From NCBI GenBank assembly GCA_963971575.1, contig OZ020620.1:34239992-34303991 (forward strand): DNA of 64,000 nt, read 5' to 3'. The position numbers and the translations under genes are program-made. Shown piece by piece: positions 33,901 through 44,958 of the stretch (positions are counted from its first letter, which is position 1; each line of letters opens with the position of its first letter). The notes under the pieces were generated by a model. The model did not search any database and was not told the DNA's origin. It saw nothing but the letters and a program-made list of their open reading frames with translations. Source of the stretch: Liopterus haemorrhoidalis. Its lineage: Eukaryota > Arthropoda > Insecta > Coleoptera > Dytiscidae.

Positions 33901-34628
33901 TTTTTTAAATAATTTCTCTGATTATTGTTCTGTGATCATCTACAACCAGTGGCGGTCGGTGAAACATGTTTGGGTGTGCAATTACTATGATCAGACAACC
34001 TCGTACTATATCGCTCAACAACAGTATAGCAACGACAAAGCACGAGCGTGTGTATTCCTTGTAATTGCACACCCAAAAATGGTTCACCGACCGCCACTGT
34101 CTACAACAATTACTTTTTTTTATAAAACTATTTTACAAAGTGTTGAATATATTTATAAATTTTAGGTATTATTACTGCAAAACCTTTAAGAAAATAAGAA
34201 TGGACTGTGAACCAAAGAAAAACTATAATCCAGTAAAACAAAACTGTGACGCAACGACTGCTTGTTACACTTTTACCGGTACTGGAACCGGTCGTTGCGC
34301 TGGAAAAGCTGGAAAGCTGGTAGCTCATCCATTGGCTAAATACATGTACGTCTACTGCGGTTCCATGCCAACTCTGTTCATATGTCCAGCGGGTAAAGAG
34401 GCCTACTATGAATTTGATTTCGATGAGAAGACAGCTGGATGTAATCTAATGTGCAAGGCTGAGTGTAAATTCGCAGCTGCTAAAGAAGAATATTACTACC
34501 AATGTACAAAATCGGCATCAGGAACTTTCACTGGAACAATAGAGAAATGTCCTGATAACTTTAAGTTTCAAGCGGATCCTTCTGGGGTCACTGGACATTG
34601 TATTCCTAAAGGCCGTTCACTTTTGTAA
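30957..34628 (+). CDS. Gene A2: CBM14-like protein, second copy with broken native first exon
   Basis: Exons 2 (31654-31958) and 3 (34166-34628) are intact and code for the same four cysteine domains as A1. Only one residue differs in exon 2 (Ala to Thr before Lys-Cys). Eight residues differ in exon 3, among about fourteen nucleotide changes. Acceptors, the phase-2 donor and the MITE-borne stop (RSLL) are kept. The native exon 1 cannot be spliced normally, so the gene needs another first exon. C1 at 28540-28572 is upstream, phase 0 and has a good donor, which would give a 266-aa protein with signal peptide MKYLNILAVFF-VSAVIGV. Otherwise A2 is a recent pseudogene. Function by family: secreted chitin binding. 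Confidence 0.75.
31012..31613. repeat. Intron-1 repeat with expanded octamer array (A2)
   Basis: Ends CCGACCGCCA and TGGCGGTCGG. The microsatellite at 31131-31303 is about 21 pure copies of GTCTGTCG, against about two in A1; TCTG/TCCG follows to 31377. Confidence 0.85.
32160..33798. repeat. Intron-2 satellite of A2, expanded
   Basis: Same units as in A1 but about 0.3 kb longer. A block from about 32455 to 33000 contains the same four-to-six-unit series twice (including CTAGCATTTCAAATATGTCT), a segmental gain inside the array. Confidence 0.9.
33947..34099. mobile_element. 153-bp hAT MITE in A2 intron 2, unit 2 only
   Basis: Ends CAGTGGCGGTCGGTGAA and TTCACCGACCGCCACTG; 8-bp duplication TCTACAAC at 33939-33946 and 34100-34107; A1 shows the empty site at about 8099-8107. 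It ends about 60 bp from the exon-3 acceptor. Confidence 0.93.
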
Positions 34629-34946
34629 GAACAAACTAGATCTGGTTATTTTAGGGATTTTTGTAGTGTATTACAGACTTTTAGAAACTTGGTTATATTG
34701 TAAAAAAAGGCTTTACAGTTTTGGGTTATGTTCGTATTATTTTAGGTTAGTATTATACTTACAAAATATTTATGATGTCACTGTTCAAAATGAAATATGT
34801 CAAATGATATTTTTTTAAATGACATATTTATAATCTGACTTTTCAAATTATTTTTCTGTAATACCAACATGACATACGTTTCAAAGGTGCAAACTGTTGA
34901 AAACAAAATTTCCTTTTAGTTTGTTCTTAAAAAAGTGAACTGCTTA
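34607..34946. mobile_element. TAAGCTG-family MITE overlapping the 3' end of A2
   Basis: Counterpart of 8607-8945; gives the stop codon and the 3' UTR. Confidence 0.8.
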
Positions 34947-35249
34947 TTTATAAAATAAATTGTATTTAAAAATAATAATAAAAAAAAAACTAAATAATTT
35001 ATATTAATAAAATTAGAGCCTATATCTGTGTGTGTTTTTTTTCTTTTATTTTTAGGCTTCATATTTAGTTTTAAACGTTTCAAATTAAGAGACGAAATCC
35101 GCAAAAAAACGATTTTTGTCTGTCGTTTGTCTAAGATTTACTCAAAAACGACGATGATAGAGTAAAATCGGAATTTGAATATAGACTATACGACATTTCA
35201 AAATTTATATTTTAAAGGGATGTTTCGGGGTTAAAATGTAAATATTATA

Positions 35250-35558
35250 TAAGCTGTTCACTTTTGTAAGAACACACTATTTTTTTCATAAATCTGGTTA
35301 TGTTGGTTACTTTTATGGTGTGTTACTGACTTTAAATGTCAATTAAAAATATTCCTTACGCTGTAAAACCGACTTTAGGTTGATAAGGTTATGATCATTA
35401 TAATTAAGATATCATTTTTCATTATGATATATATCAAATGGATCGACATTTTAAAAAAGTGACATTTTTTGATACCAATATGACATACAGCTTTAAAGGT
35501 GCAAACTATTGAAAACAAAATTCCCACTTAGTTTGTTCTTACAAAAGTGAACAGCTTA
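35250..35558. mobile_element. TAAGCTG-family MITE, unit 2 only
   Basis: Starts TAAGCTGTTCACTTTTGTAA, ends AAAAGTGAACAGCTTA, flanked by TA; empty site at about 9249 in unit 1. Confidence 0.9.
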
Positions 35559-35683
35559 TAAACACAAAACTAAAGTAAAATCTCAAAATGTCTATTTCAA
35601 AAGTAACTTTTGATAATAAGTCTTTTGTAATTCTAACCTAAAATTAAATTATAAGCTCAAAATTCCAAACTTGACATATTAAT

Positions 35684-35726
<43 letters not shown>

Positions 35727-35927
35727 AAATAAAAATTCTTGAATACTCGTCAAAAGTTTATTGATATCCTCAGTCTAGAGTACGTTGTCAATATTTTACG
35801 AAAGTATATTCTTATAAAAAAATATACGGAAATGAAAAAACCAGCCCAAACACATTCAGAGTAGACATGACAGTGTAGAACAGGACGGCTCGAGATTGTC
35901 TGGTCGTTTTTTGCATATATATATATA

Positions 35928-36143
35928 CAGTATTGGCCATAAAGATAGCAACTTTTGATAATCCTCTTTCATTTTTATTCTATTCAATATTTTTAAAATT
36001 AAAAAAATGTAATTCTTACCTTTAACAATCCTCTACATATATTATAGTAAAAAATTAAATTTTAATAGTAAATTCTATTTTTTTTTTTTTAGTATTTATT
36101 ATTTTTACCTGGACATAAAGATATCAACTACTATACCAAATAC

Positions 36144-36186
<43 letters not shown>

Positions 36187-37250
36187 TATTGGCCATAAAG
36201 ATAGCAACTACTCTTAAAAAAATCTTTTTTTTTTTATTAATTAAGAAAATGAATTATTATTAGCAGCATTTTTAATTATTGTATAGTAACCACCAGTATT
36301 TATAACTTCCCGACATTTTTTCGGCATTGATTATAATAATTTCGTGATCATTTCATTATAAATATTAGACCAGGCACCCTGCAAAGCTTTAAACAAATCT
36401 GCAATATTTTAATGCGTTTTGTATCTAATCTTTCTGTCGAAAACCTCCCAAAGGTTTTCTATTGGATTTAAATCGGGTGACTGTGACGGCCAAATCATTA
36501 CGTTAATTTTTGAATCCTCGAACCATTTTTTGACCAACTTCGAAGAATGTTTTGGGTCATTATCATGCCGAAAAATATGTTTTAAAGGTATGAACTCCTC
36601 AGAATAAGGTTCCATAACATTTTGAAGGATGTCATTATATTTAAATCGATCCATTATTCCTTCAATGTGGTATAGAGGACCCATACCATATCCCGAGAAA
36701 CAGCCCCATACCATCACATCACCTCCGCCATGTTTAACTGTTGGCAAGGTGTATTTTTAAACTAATCTTTTATTAGCAGGCCTCCTAACGTAACTTACAC
36801 CATCACTTTTAAACAAATTGAACTTAGATTCATCACTAAAAATAACTTTTTTCCATTACAATCCAGTCAATATGATTTTTAGCAAATTCTAATCGGGCCT
36901 TCACATTCTTTTTGGATAGAAGTGGTTTTTTAGTGGGACGGCGACTAAAAAGACCCTCACTAACTAATCTTCTGCGAATAGATCTTGTTGAGATGTTTTC
37001 TTGATCCATTTGTGGCAAAAGGCCCAAAATTTTCTCCGATGACAGAAAGGGGTTATTGGCAGATAAATAAATAATTTTTTTATCAGTTCGTTTTGTAGTT
37101 TTTCGTGGCTGTCCTGGAATTTTTGAAACTTCAAACGTACCTTCTTCTCGAAATGGTTTTATAATTCGCGACACAGTAGATTTATGAACATTTAAATTTT
37201 GTGAAATCACATTTTGCAGTCTTTAAAACCAGAAATTATTAAGTTTCTAA
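35928..37250 (-). mobile_element. Rearranged Tc1-like element, unit 2
   Basis: Counterpart of 13638-15201. The left end is present twice (35928 and about 36184) around a TA microsatellite, and the right end is lost. Minus frames 36409-36747 (VKHGGGDVMVWGCFSGYGMG, FRHDNDPKHSSKLVKKWF, WPSQSPDLNPIENLWEVF) and 36836-37210 (HTH and GQPRKTT) keep parts that unit 1 has lost, including the second aspartate region. Not intact. Confidence 0.82.
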
Positions 37251-37252
37251 TT

Positions 37253-37400
37253 TCCCACATAATTTGACAATCGCAGTGGAAAATGCCTCAATCGGAGTGG
37301 AAAAATTGCTAAGAAAATTGATTCAAACGTATGCAAAAGTGTGGATCTTTATGGAGAATATTTTTAAAAACAATAAAGCCACTTTTGTTGATAAATAATT
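37253..37400 (+). mobile_element. Mariner 3' remnant, unit 2
   Basis: Corresponds to 16533-16680. The rest of the mariner and about 1.65 kb in all is deleted here between the Tc1 and this piece. Confidence 0.7.
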
Positions 37401-37749
37401 GTTTTTGATCTTAAATCCCTAAATATAAAAGGCAACGTATGACGCAGTAATGATGATAATGATGCCAGATTAGATATTCATGAAAATATGCCTTGATCTA
37501 GATACAAACCCGGGACCTTTGGCACCATACGTATCAATCAACGTAAATCAAAATTAATCCAAGGCTTTTCACTATCAAAAAAATGTCCTAATATGTCCAC
37601 TAATTATGAACCAAATTACGTTTTAAAATATATATTGTTTTAAATAATCAGGACCATCTTTTTGATAAGATAAAATTCTAAAAATTTCCGATAAAATCTC
37701 TAATTCGTCTGATATAAAAAGGAGTATTTCATATTTTTATATTTCCAAA

Positions 37750-40700
37750 ATGAAGCATATCATACTTATTGCTTTGGTAAGTTTACTTCTAATTTACAAT
37801 TTTTATAGATACCTAGTTAGAATTAGGTAGAAAATTTTTCGCGATTCGCAGGGTCCTAAAGGGCTCAAATGGTCACGTGAACTTGTAATAAAAAAAATAT
37901 GATTTTCCGCGTTTTCATGCAGCATGCCGATGAAAATAATTAAAGTTTGTGTCATAAAGCTTCTATAAAAAAATTGGCATGCGGCCCAAAGGTGGAAAAT
38001 TTCGGAAAAATTTTGGGTGATTAAAAATTTCACAAAACTTTTCCGAAATTTTCCACATTTGGGCCAACGAGGGCCCAACATATATAAGGGAGATATTGTG
38101 ATCATACCGATTTTGACATTTCGATGTATCTCCACGAATTGAGGGCCCTACATAACGTTTTGACTATTTTTAGCATGATGTCCGTCTGTCCGTCTGTCCG
38201 TCTGTCTGTCTGTTTGTCTGTCTGTCCGTCCGTCCATCCGTCTGTCTGTGTACACGTACAGATCAAATTCGGCTAAAAGAATTTTTATGAAACTTCATAT
38301 TTAAGCTTTTGACATCAATGGCACAAGTTAATCTACTTTTGGTAAAAATCGACTGAAAAATTTTTCGAAATTTTTTCTAAGTATCTATTTTTTTTATACT
38401 TATGTACTGTTTTCATGGTCATGATAAATAATATCTCTGTTAGAAAATATTAGGCCAAGTTATTTTTACTCTGCTGCTAGAATGTATTTTATACAAGTAC
38501 TTTATGATGGCGGTCGGTCCTGTGGTGGCCACAGCTGATTTTTATATCTATCTAGCGATGTGTGTTTTTTTTTTAATTCCCTATATTTTGCTTGTATGAG
38601 GTTCAGTCTATTGGCTAAAAATTTTACCGTACAGACAGACACATTTGTGACGTTATAAGGTTTTTTTTGTGACCATACGTACAAAACGCTAAAAAATAAT
38701 TTATAATATTTTCCTTTCAAGTCTTGAAAGCATGAAAATACGTTTTAAAAAAATCTATGGTCTATGTGTACATTATAGTTAAATAATTTTTTCAGTTTTT
38801 CGCTGCGGTTGGAGCGATTTCGCCATCGATCACCGATTTACTCCGCCATCGAATTCCTTACGATGACAACGTATGTACAGCTGGTCAAGTAAAGTGTAGC
38901 GATGATTGTTCCTCAATAATTAACTGCCCAATTGAGAACAAACCTTTGAAAGTATCTTGCACTGCACAGAGTCAAGGAAAGAACCCTTACTGTAGTACTA
39001 AATCCAAAAGTTGCGTCTCCACATCTGATGAGTGCGAGCCAGTTGGTGTTCCGACAGGATGTGCAGGACTTAGAGATGGATTTTATCCTGAATTAGCTGA
39101 TTGTACCAAGTAAGAAATAAGGAAAGTTAATATTAAGTCCAGATTTGGTTATGGACAGGAGGAAGGCATGGGAATATATTTTGAGTTAAAAAGTAATTGA
39201 TACTAAGCGAGTTTGTTCATTACATTTGTCGCAGAAAAACAAAACCGCACAAATATGCTTGCATTTGCAAGTTGCATTTTTAACTTTTAGCTGCTCCTGT
39301 CCAACTAAAACTACCATAATTTTATTTCATGAGGCAATGAACATAATGCACTTGTTTGCAAACAGAATCCATATATTGTAAATTCAGATGACCGACAGTC
39401 AGATGTACCACATAAAATTACTTGCCCGGCATTTTAAACCTACCTAACTACAAATTACACTTTAATAAATCTACGGAAATTAAACTTTAAATACTGCAAT
39501 TTCCACCTTCTGTTATACACCTCGATACATGGGTAGCGCTTAAAAATTATAAAATTTCGCAAATATATACTCGCATTTTCATAAAATAAAAATGTACTGT
39601 GCTTAAATTAACCTGTTCGCTATTAACATATTGACAGTTGAATACTAGCACGACAGCCATATTGCCTTGGAGCACAGCGCCGCCAACGGTAATGTCACTT
39701 CTCAATTGAATCTCAAGCATTTACATTAGGATAGTGACTATCTTAGTCACTAGCAAGCTAGTCACTAGATCGTTTACTGGCCAAATTTGAACGCGCCATT
39801 ATTATTATTATACCTTTATTTAAATATAATGGATACAAACTAAATTCATGTTATATTTACAATAGGTACACAAATGGATCTATATATTATATATGAGATC
39901 TTACACCACTTAGACTTAGAAGTGTGTGTGTGGCTTCTTAAATCTTAAATTTATATTTTAAACAAGTTCATATTTAAATTCTAGTTAAGTTTATAAAGGT
40001 ATTATCTGTCTCATTTTGTAATACGTAACTAACAGGTAAAGTTCATTTTTTATGTTGTATATTGACAATACATTTATAATATTATTATAGTATTGGTTCA
40101 CACGGATACGCCAAAGTCTGTTTACACCACAACAGTCACCAAAGTAACCAGATCTAAGGTGTGTTCGTTTGTGTTGCCCAACCTACACTGAACTACACCA
40201 CAGCTTCCCCTACCAATGCTATCTTATATAGTGACGTCAGCTGCTCTTGTCCTGGACAAGTCTGGTGCAACACAAACGAACAAACCTCTAATTTCGTATT
40301 ACAAATTGAGACGGATTATACAATTACATGATAAATGATTAATAATACAATAAATGAAAACATAATATAATCTGTCTCAATTTGTAATACGAAACTAGAT
40401 CTGGTTACTTTAGTGATTGTTGTGGTGTAAATAGACTGTTGTAGAATCATGTGAACTTGTAAATCTGGCTTTTAATAGTATGGTTAAGTTTCACCATATT
40501 GAGGTTATTACTATGGTCTATTTCAAAGTAGAAAAAAGTAGATAGCGCTGCGAACCGAGTACGATTTACACTGGACAAATACAATATAGCGGGAAATTTA
40601 AAATAAGTTACAACTAGGGCATGGGCGTAGTAACTGGGTTAGCAAGTGATTTTATTATTATTTTTTTTTAAATATGAAAATGGTTAATAGGATATTGAAA

Positions 40701-43700
40701 TAAACAAGGCAGATATAAAATACACTTATTTATACGATATAAATTCAGTTTAATGGGAAATTTGAAAAATTTTAAAAACGATGTACTATATATAACAAGA
40801 CAGATTTGCTAAAAGAGTTTAAATAAAGCAATAAAACAAACAATATATCTTCAGAGCTAAAGTTTCTTATTTAAATAATTATTGTAAATAAAAATTAAAA
40901 ATATATGTATATATGAAGGTCTAAAAATTATATCAATAACTTCTTCTTTGGGCACAATCAGCTGGGCTGTCTTTTGGCCTCACATTAGTCCTCTCTCTTG
41001 ATCTCTTAATTGTCAAGTGTCAAAAAATATTTATATGTCAGATAACCTAAAAAATATATATCTGCGTAAAAATAAATTATATGGAGAATGTTCTCCATAA
41101 AATCTACGCCAAGAATATAAATAAAAGTCTAAATATGTAAATAATAACAAAATATATGAAAAAAGTTAAATAATATAAATAATATATACAGTCTGTTTCA
41201 AACGCTTAGGCGGAACTAAATGGAAATTTCGTTCTTTTAGGTTGTCACGACAAGGGACCTTGCTAGGGTTATTTCATTTTTCACGTTGGAATGTCAAATT
41301 TTAAAATTCCAACAATGAAACCATGGAAACGAAGTATATATGTCAAAATTAAATTATTTTTTTTATATATTTTAATGACAAAAATATAAATAATTGGGAA
41401 ATTTGTAATAAGAATGACACAAAAAATTAACATATAAAGAAAATGGCATTTTAAAATAATGAAAAAAATCACCAAAAAATGTTTATTGTAAGTATGATTT
41501 ACAAAGCTTAAACAAAACGGCCGAAAAGCACGATTTAAACGATGAAAGTAACTAGATTGCAAAATATAGTTCCGCTTAACCGTTTGGAACAGACTGTATT
41601 TCCAATGTACGACACTGAACATCTGTCAACTTGGACTAAATACAATATTTTTACAGTGTAATAGGGATGACGATCTAAACCAATCCGAAGCAAGGACAAA
41701 CAGCTCCTATCTTCTTACACACATTTTTCTACTTTGAAATAGACCATAAATTGATATGTCAAAATTGTGATTGACATGTCAAATATTTTGAATGTACAGT
41801 CTGTTCCAAACGGTTAAGCGGAACTAAATTTTGCAATCTAGTTACTTTCATCGTTTAAATCGTGCTTTTCGACCGTTTTGTTTCAGCTTTGTAAATCATA
41901 CTTACAATACACATTTTTTGTTAAGGTTAATATCATTTTAAATTGTCATTTTCTTTATATTTTGATTTTTTGTTTCATTCTTAATACAAATTTCCCATTT
42001 ATTAATTTTTTTGTCATTAAAATATATTTAAAAAATAATTTAATTTTGACATAGGTGATTCGTTTCCATGGTTTCATTGTTGTAATTTTAAATTTTGACA
42101 TTGCAACGTGAAAAATGAAATAACCCAAGCAAGGTCCCTTGTCGTGACAACCTAAAGGAACGAAATTCCCATTTAGTTCCGCCTAAGCGTTTGAAACAGA
42201 CTGTATATATTCATATTTATTTCATCAAACTTTCGATTATTACTCGTAGAATAGTAAAAAAATATTACGATTATCAATGAAATATCGTGATAAAATATAA
42301 AAAACAAACATACATATTATATAATAATAATTTATCATTTTATTCTGCTGCCCTTAAAATCTAATTCTTGTTTTGCAAAATTTAATAACATTAAACAAAA
42401 ATATTCATTTTTTGAATGTAAATCCCAAATTTTTCTCTGCAAATCTTTCCGAAACATGTAGTCTGTGGTTCTATCTGTTTTCTTATTATTACCTCTTCCC
42501 ATGTTCGGCGGTCTTAAATTTTCTACACCTTCATTTAAAATTTTTCTTACTTCTCTTTCAGAAATATAAAGAAATTGAAATGGGTAAATTATTTTATATT
42601 TCACAACAAAAAGGATACCAAGATTTACTGAAAAAATATCTGCCACAAGGTCTATAATTTCGTTTCTTTTTAATTTTGTTCCATTTTTTTCTAAAAGATT
42701 TCCATAAGCGTTATATATGTGTTTTTTTGTATATTTATCTAAATGTTGTGTCTTATGCATATTTTCTGATGTTATGTTCTTATTTTGGTTGTATTAAAAT
42801 ACTTTTCAATTAAAAAAATAAATTGACATATAATTTAATGTCAAATATGAATTGTCAAATATTTTGAAAGGTGCCATTTCAGCAGTACCACCCTAAGATG
42901 ATATTTTAAATAGACAACATAAAAAATGAAATTTTCCTCTTAGTTTCGTATTACAAATTGAGACAGATAATAATATAAGCTGTTCACTTTTGTAAGAACA
43001 CACTAGATCTGGTTATTTTGGTTACTTTTATAGTGTGTTACTGACTTTAAATGTCAATTAAAAATATTCCTTACGCTGTAAAACCGACTTTAGGTTGATA
43101 AGGTTATGATCATTATAATTATCATTTTTCAATATGACATATGTCAGATGGATCAACATTTTAAAAAAGTGACATTTTTTAATACCAACATGACATACAG
43201 CTTCAAAGGTGCAAACTATTGAAAACAAAATTCCCTCTTAGTTTGTTCTTACAAAAGTGAACCGTCTATACAATAAATGAATATTACAATAAATAATTAG
43301 TAATAATTAAATTCCCAGACTTTCATTTATTAAATTCTAAATATTAAAAAAAAAAAAGGATAATTAATTATAAGCTTCCAAAAATATTGCACAATTCTTC
43401 TTTGTTTAAGTTATTAGCAAATTGTTTCGCTCTTTGTTTAAAATAATTTATATGAAGGTTTAGTTCATGAGTGGTAATAAATTGCTGAAATTTATTGAAA
43501 ATTTTGGGAGCAAAGTACAAAAAGTTTTTTTGGCCAATACTTTTATTTACTTTATTTGGGATTGCGTGCTCTTTTTACCTTGTTACAACACATTGTGCGA
43601 AGTGAAATTAAGATCGTCAGAATTTTTATTGATCTATTTTAGTATTGAAAGTGAAGTTGTAATATTTGAGATACTTCAGTTTCACAAAACAAGGCATCAG

Positions 43701-44756
43701 AAGGATAAGTATTTCTTCTAGAGAATATTATTTTTAATATCTTCTTCTGCAGTGTAACAATCTTATTAATATGCACTTTGGAGTCTCCATCCCAACCTAT
43801 CAAACCGTATGTTAATAATGATTGAACTAGCCCATAATAAAAATGTTTTAATATATCAATTGACATTACATTTTTCAGTTTCTTAAAGATATATATGAAT
43901 TGTCTTAATTTTGAACATACTTTATGTATATGGTGATCCCACCTAAGGTGCTGGTCAATAGTGATTCCTAGATATTTTATAGCATCAACTTTGTAAACAA
44001 GATTATCGCAACACAATCTAGCCCAACACAATTATCCTTATGTACTGTTATTGACTTAAATGCTTCTTGTTTAGTAGCAGTAAAATTAATAAATTTGGTT
44101 TGTTCAATATTAACTGAAAGTAAGTTATTATCTAGCCAGTTTTTTATTTTTTGTACGTCCCTCAACAACTGTTTTTAAATTATCCCAAGAATTAGATTTT
44201 ACAAATAAAATTGTGTCATCGGCAAAAGACATAAGTTTACCATTTAAATTGTGCATGCTAAGAAACTTATTAACATACTGAAACTTAATCGTGATAATAT
44301 TTCAGGTACTATTATTGCCAGAAGGGAACGAAGATACCCTACGCCTGTGAAACAAGTAGTATCTACAACGCAGCAACAACTTTATGCCAGTTCAGGATAC
44401 AGTGTATCGTCTTCACTCCTAGCACCGTTGGATTAAATCAATGTAATGGCCACAATGGCCTTCTTGTTAGACATCCTTCAAACGCAACTCTATACGTTCA
44501 ATGTGCTAACCCTCCAACAATAAACACTCCAACACTGTTCCAATGTATGGAAAACTTCCAGTTCCAACCGTTGAAAGCTAGTTGCGATTTTGTTTGTCCT
44601 GGACCAGGATTATTTGCTGATCCAGCAGATGAAAAGATGTATTACCAATGTATCCAGAATGGTTCCACATATGTTGCGGGTCATCACCCTTGCCCAGCTG
44701 GAACCACTTTTAATAAGGAACAAAAGAAATGTTTACTCCCTTCCTCCCAAAATTAA
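37750..44756 (+). CDS. Gene B2: secreted protein with four CBM14-like domains
   Basis: Exons 37750-37776 (MKHIILIAL), 38796-39109 and 44306-44756; 792 nt, 263 aa, with all splice sites intact. Differences from B1 are few: Thr8 to Ala in the signal peptide, Gln to Lys in exon 2, Pro to Ser near the end (KCLLPSSQN) and a handful of silent changes. TATAAAAAGG lies at 37713-37722 and GATA motifs at about 37665. Function by family: extracellular chitin binding. Both B copies look functional; dosage increase is the simplest reading. Confidence 0.9.
38074..38517. repeat. Intron-1 repeat with short TCTG/TCCG tract (B2)
   Basis: As in B1 but with a microsatellite of only about 65 bp (38181-38248) against about 230 bp in B1. 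Confidence 0.8.
39110..40007. other. B2 intron 2, left part: no gene seen
   Basis: Near-identical to 18562-19459. No coding signal. Confidence 0.4.
40008..40314. mobile_element. CTGTCTC-family MITE split by a smaller MITE (unit 2)
   Basis: Counterpart of 19460-19641, here interrupted at 40158-40286. Confidence 0.75.
40158..40286. mobile_element. 129-bp MITE (GGTGTGTTCGTTTGTGTTG ends), unit 2 site
   Basis: Flanked by TCTAA on both sides, with the empty site GATCTAATTTCG at about 19608-19619 in unit 1. The same family sits 200 bp away from the equivalent position in unit 1 (19822), an independent insertion or a local move. Confidence 0.8.
40514..41746. mobile_element. TA-target element, 1.23 kb, unit 2 only
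   Basis: Ends TGGTCTATTTCAAAGTAGAA and TTCTACTTTGAAATAGACCA are perfect inverted complements flanked by TA; empty site at about 19968 in unit 1. No transposase. Contains the element 41189-41596. Confidence 0.9.
41189..41596. mobile_element. 408-bp TA-target MITE (CAGTCTGTTTCAAACG ends)
   Basis: Inverted ends CAGTCTGTTTCAAACGCTTA and TTAACCGTTTGGAACAGACTG, flanked by TA. The minus frame 41281-41622 has no recognisable protein similarity. Confidence 0.85.
41797..42203. mobile_element. 407-bp MITE, same family, opposite orientation, unit 2 only
   Basis: Ends CAGTCTGTTCCAAACGGTTA and TAAGCGTTTGAAACAGACTG with TA; empty site near 20023 in unit 1. With 41189-41596 it forms an inverted pair 200 bp apart. 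A diverged relative lies at about 47358-47545. Confidence 0.88.
42335..42760 (-). other. 141-aa open frame of unknown nature in a composite element
   Basis: Reads MHKTQHLDKYTKKHIYNAYG, KRNEIIDLVADIFSVNLGIL, YISEREVRKILNEGVENLRP and DRTTDYMFRKDLQRKIWDLH. I do not recognise it. It lies inside the CTGTCTC-family composite, and the unit-1 counterpart is broken by stops and the MITE at 21668. The charged, helical look would suit a fragment of an element-encoded protein, but that is inference. Confidence 0.35.
42976..43268. mobile_element. TAAGCTG-family MITE, unit 2 only
   Basis: Starts TAAGCTGTTCACTTTTGTAA, ends AAAAGTGAACCGTCTA, TA on each side; empty site at about 22550 in unit 1. Confidence 0.88.
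43330..44250 (-). mobile_element. LINE reverse-transcriptase fragment in B2 intron 2
   Basis: Counterpart of 22600-23530 with the same frameshift near 44020 (frames 43639-44031 and 43977-44168), including FADDTILFVK near 44200-44240. Inactive before the duplication. Confidence 0.85.
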
Positions 44757-44958
44757 AATATGGATAAATAAAAATAAATGATTGGCGTATTGTCAAAATC
44801 AATAAAATCAAATTGATATTTTTTAGGAGAGCGATTTTTTTTTTCTTATTCAAGTAATCAGTGGGATTCTGAAAGCTGGCGTTAAGTTACGTGTATGTTA
44901 AATAACTCTCACCATAGTTACGATCAATTGTCAAATCGGTATTCTCAAATCTCAGAGT

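Larger units (their letters stand above)
40370..42970. mobile_element. CTGTCTC-family element, long composite (unit 2)
   Basis: Counterpart of 19693-22547, with different later inserts (40514-41746 and 41797-42203). Confidence 0.65.

Noticed and set aside
41281..41622. 113-aa hydrophobic minus frame as a membrane protein
   Set aside because: It lies within a 408-bp MITE and crosses its inverted end; an AT-rich frame gives hydrophobic residues by chance.
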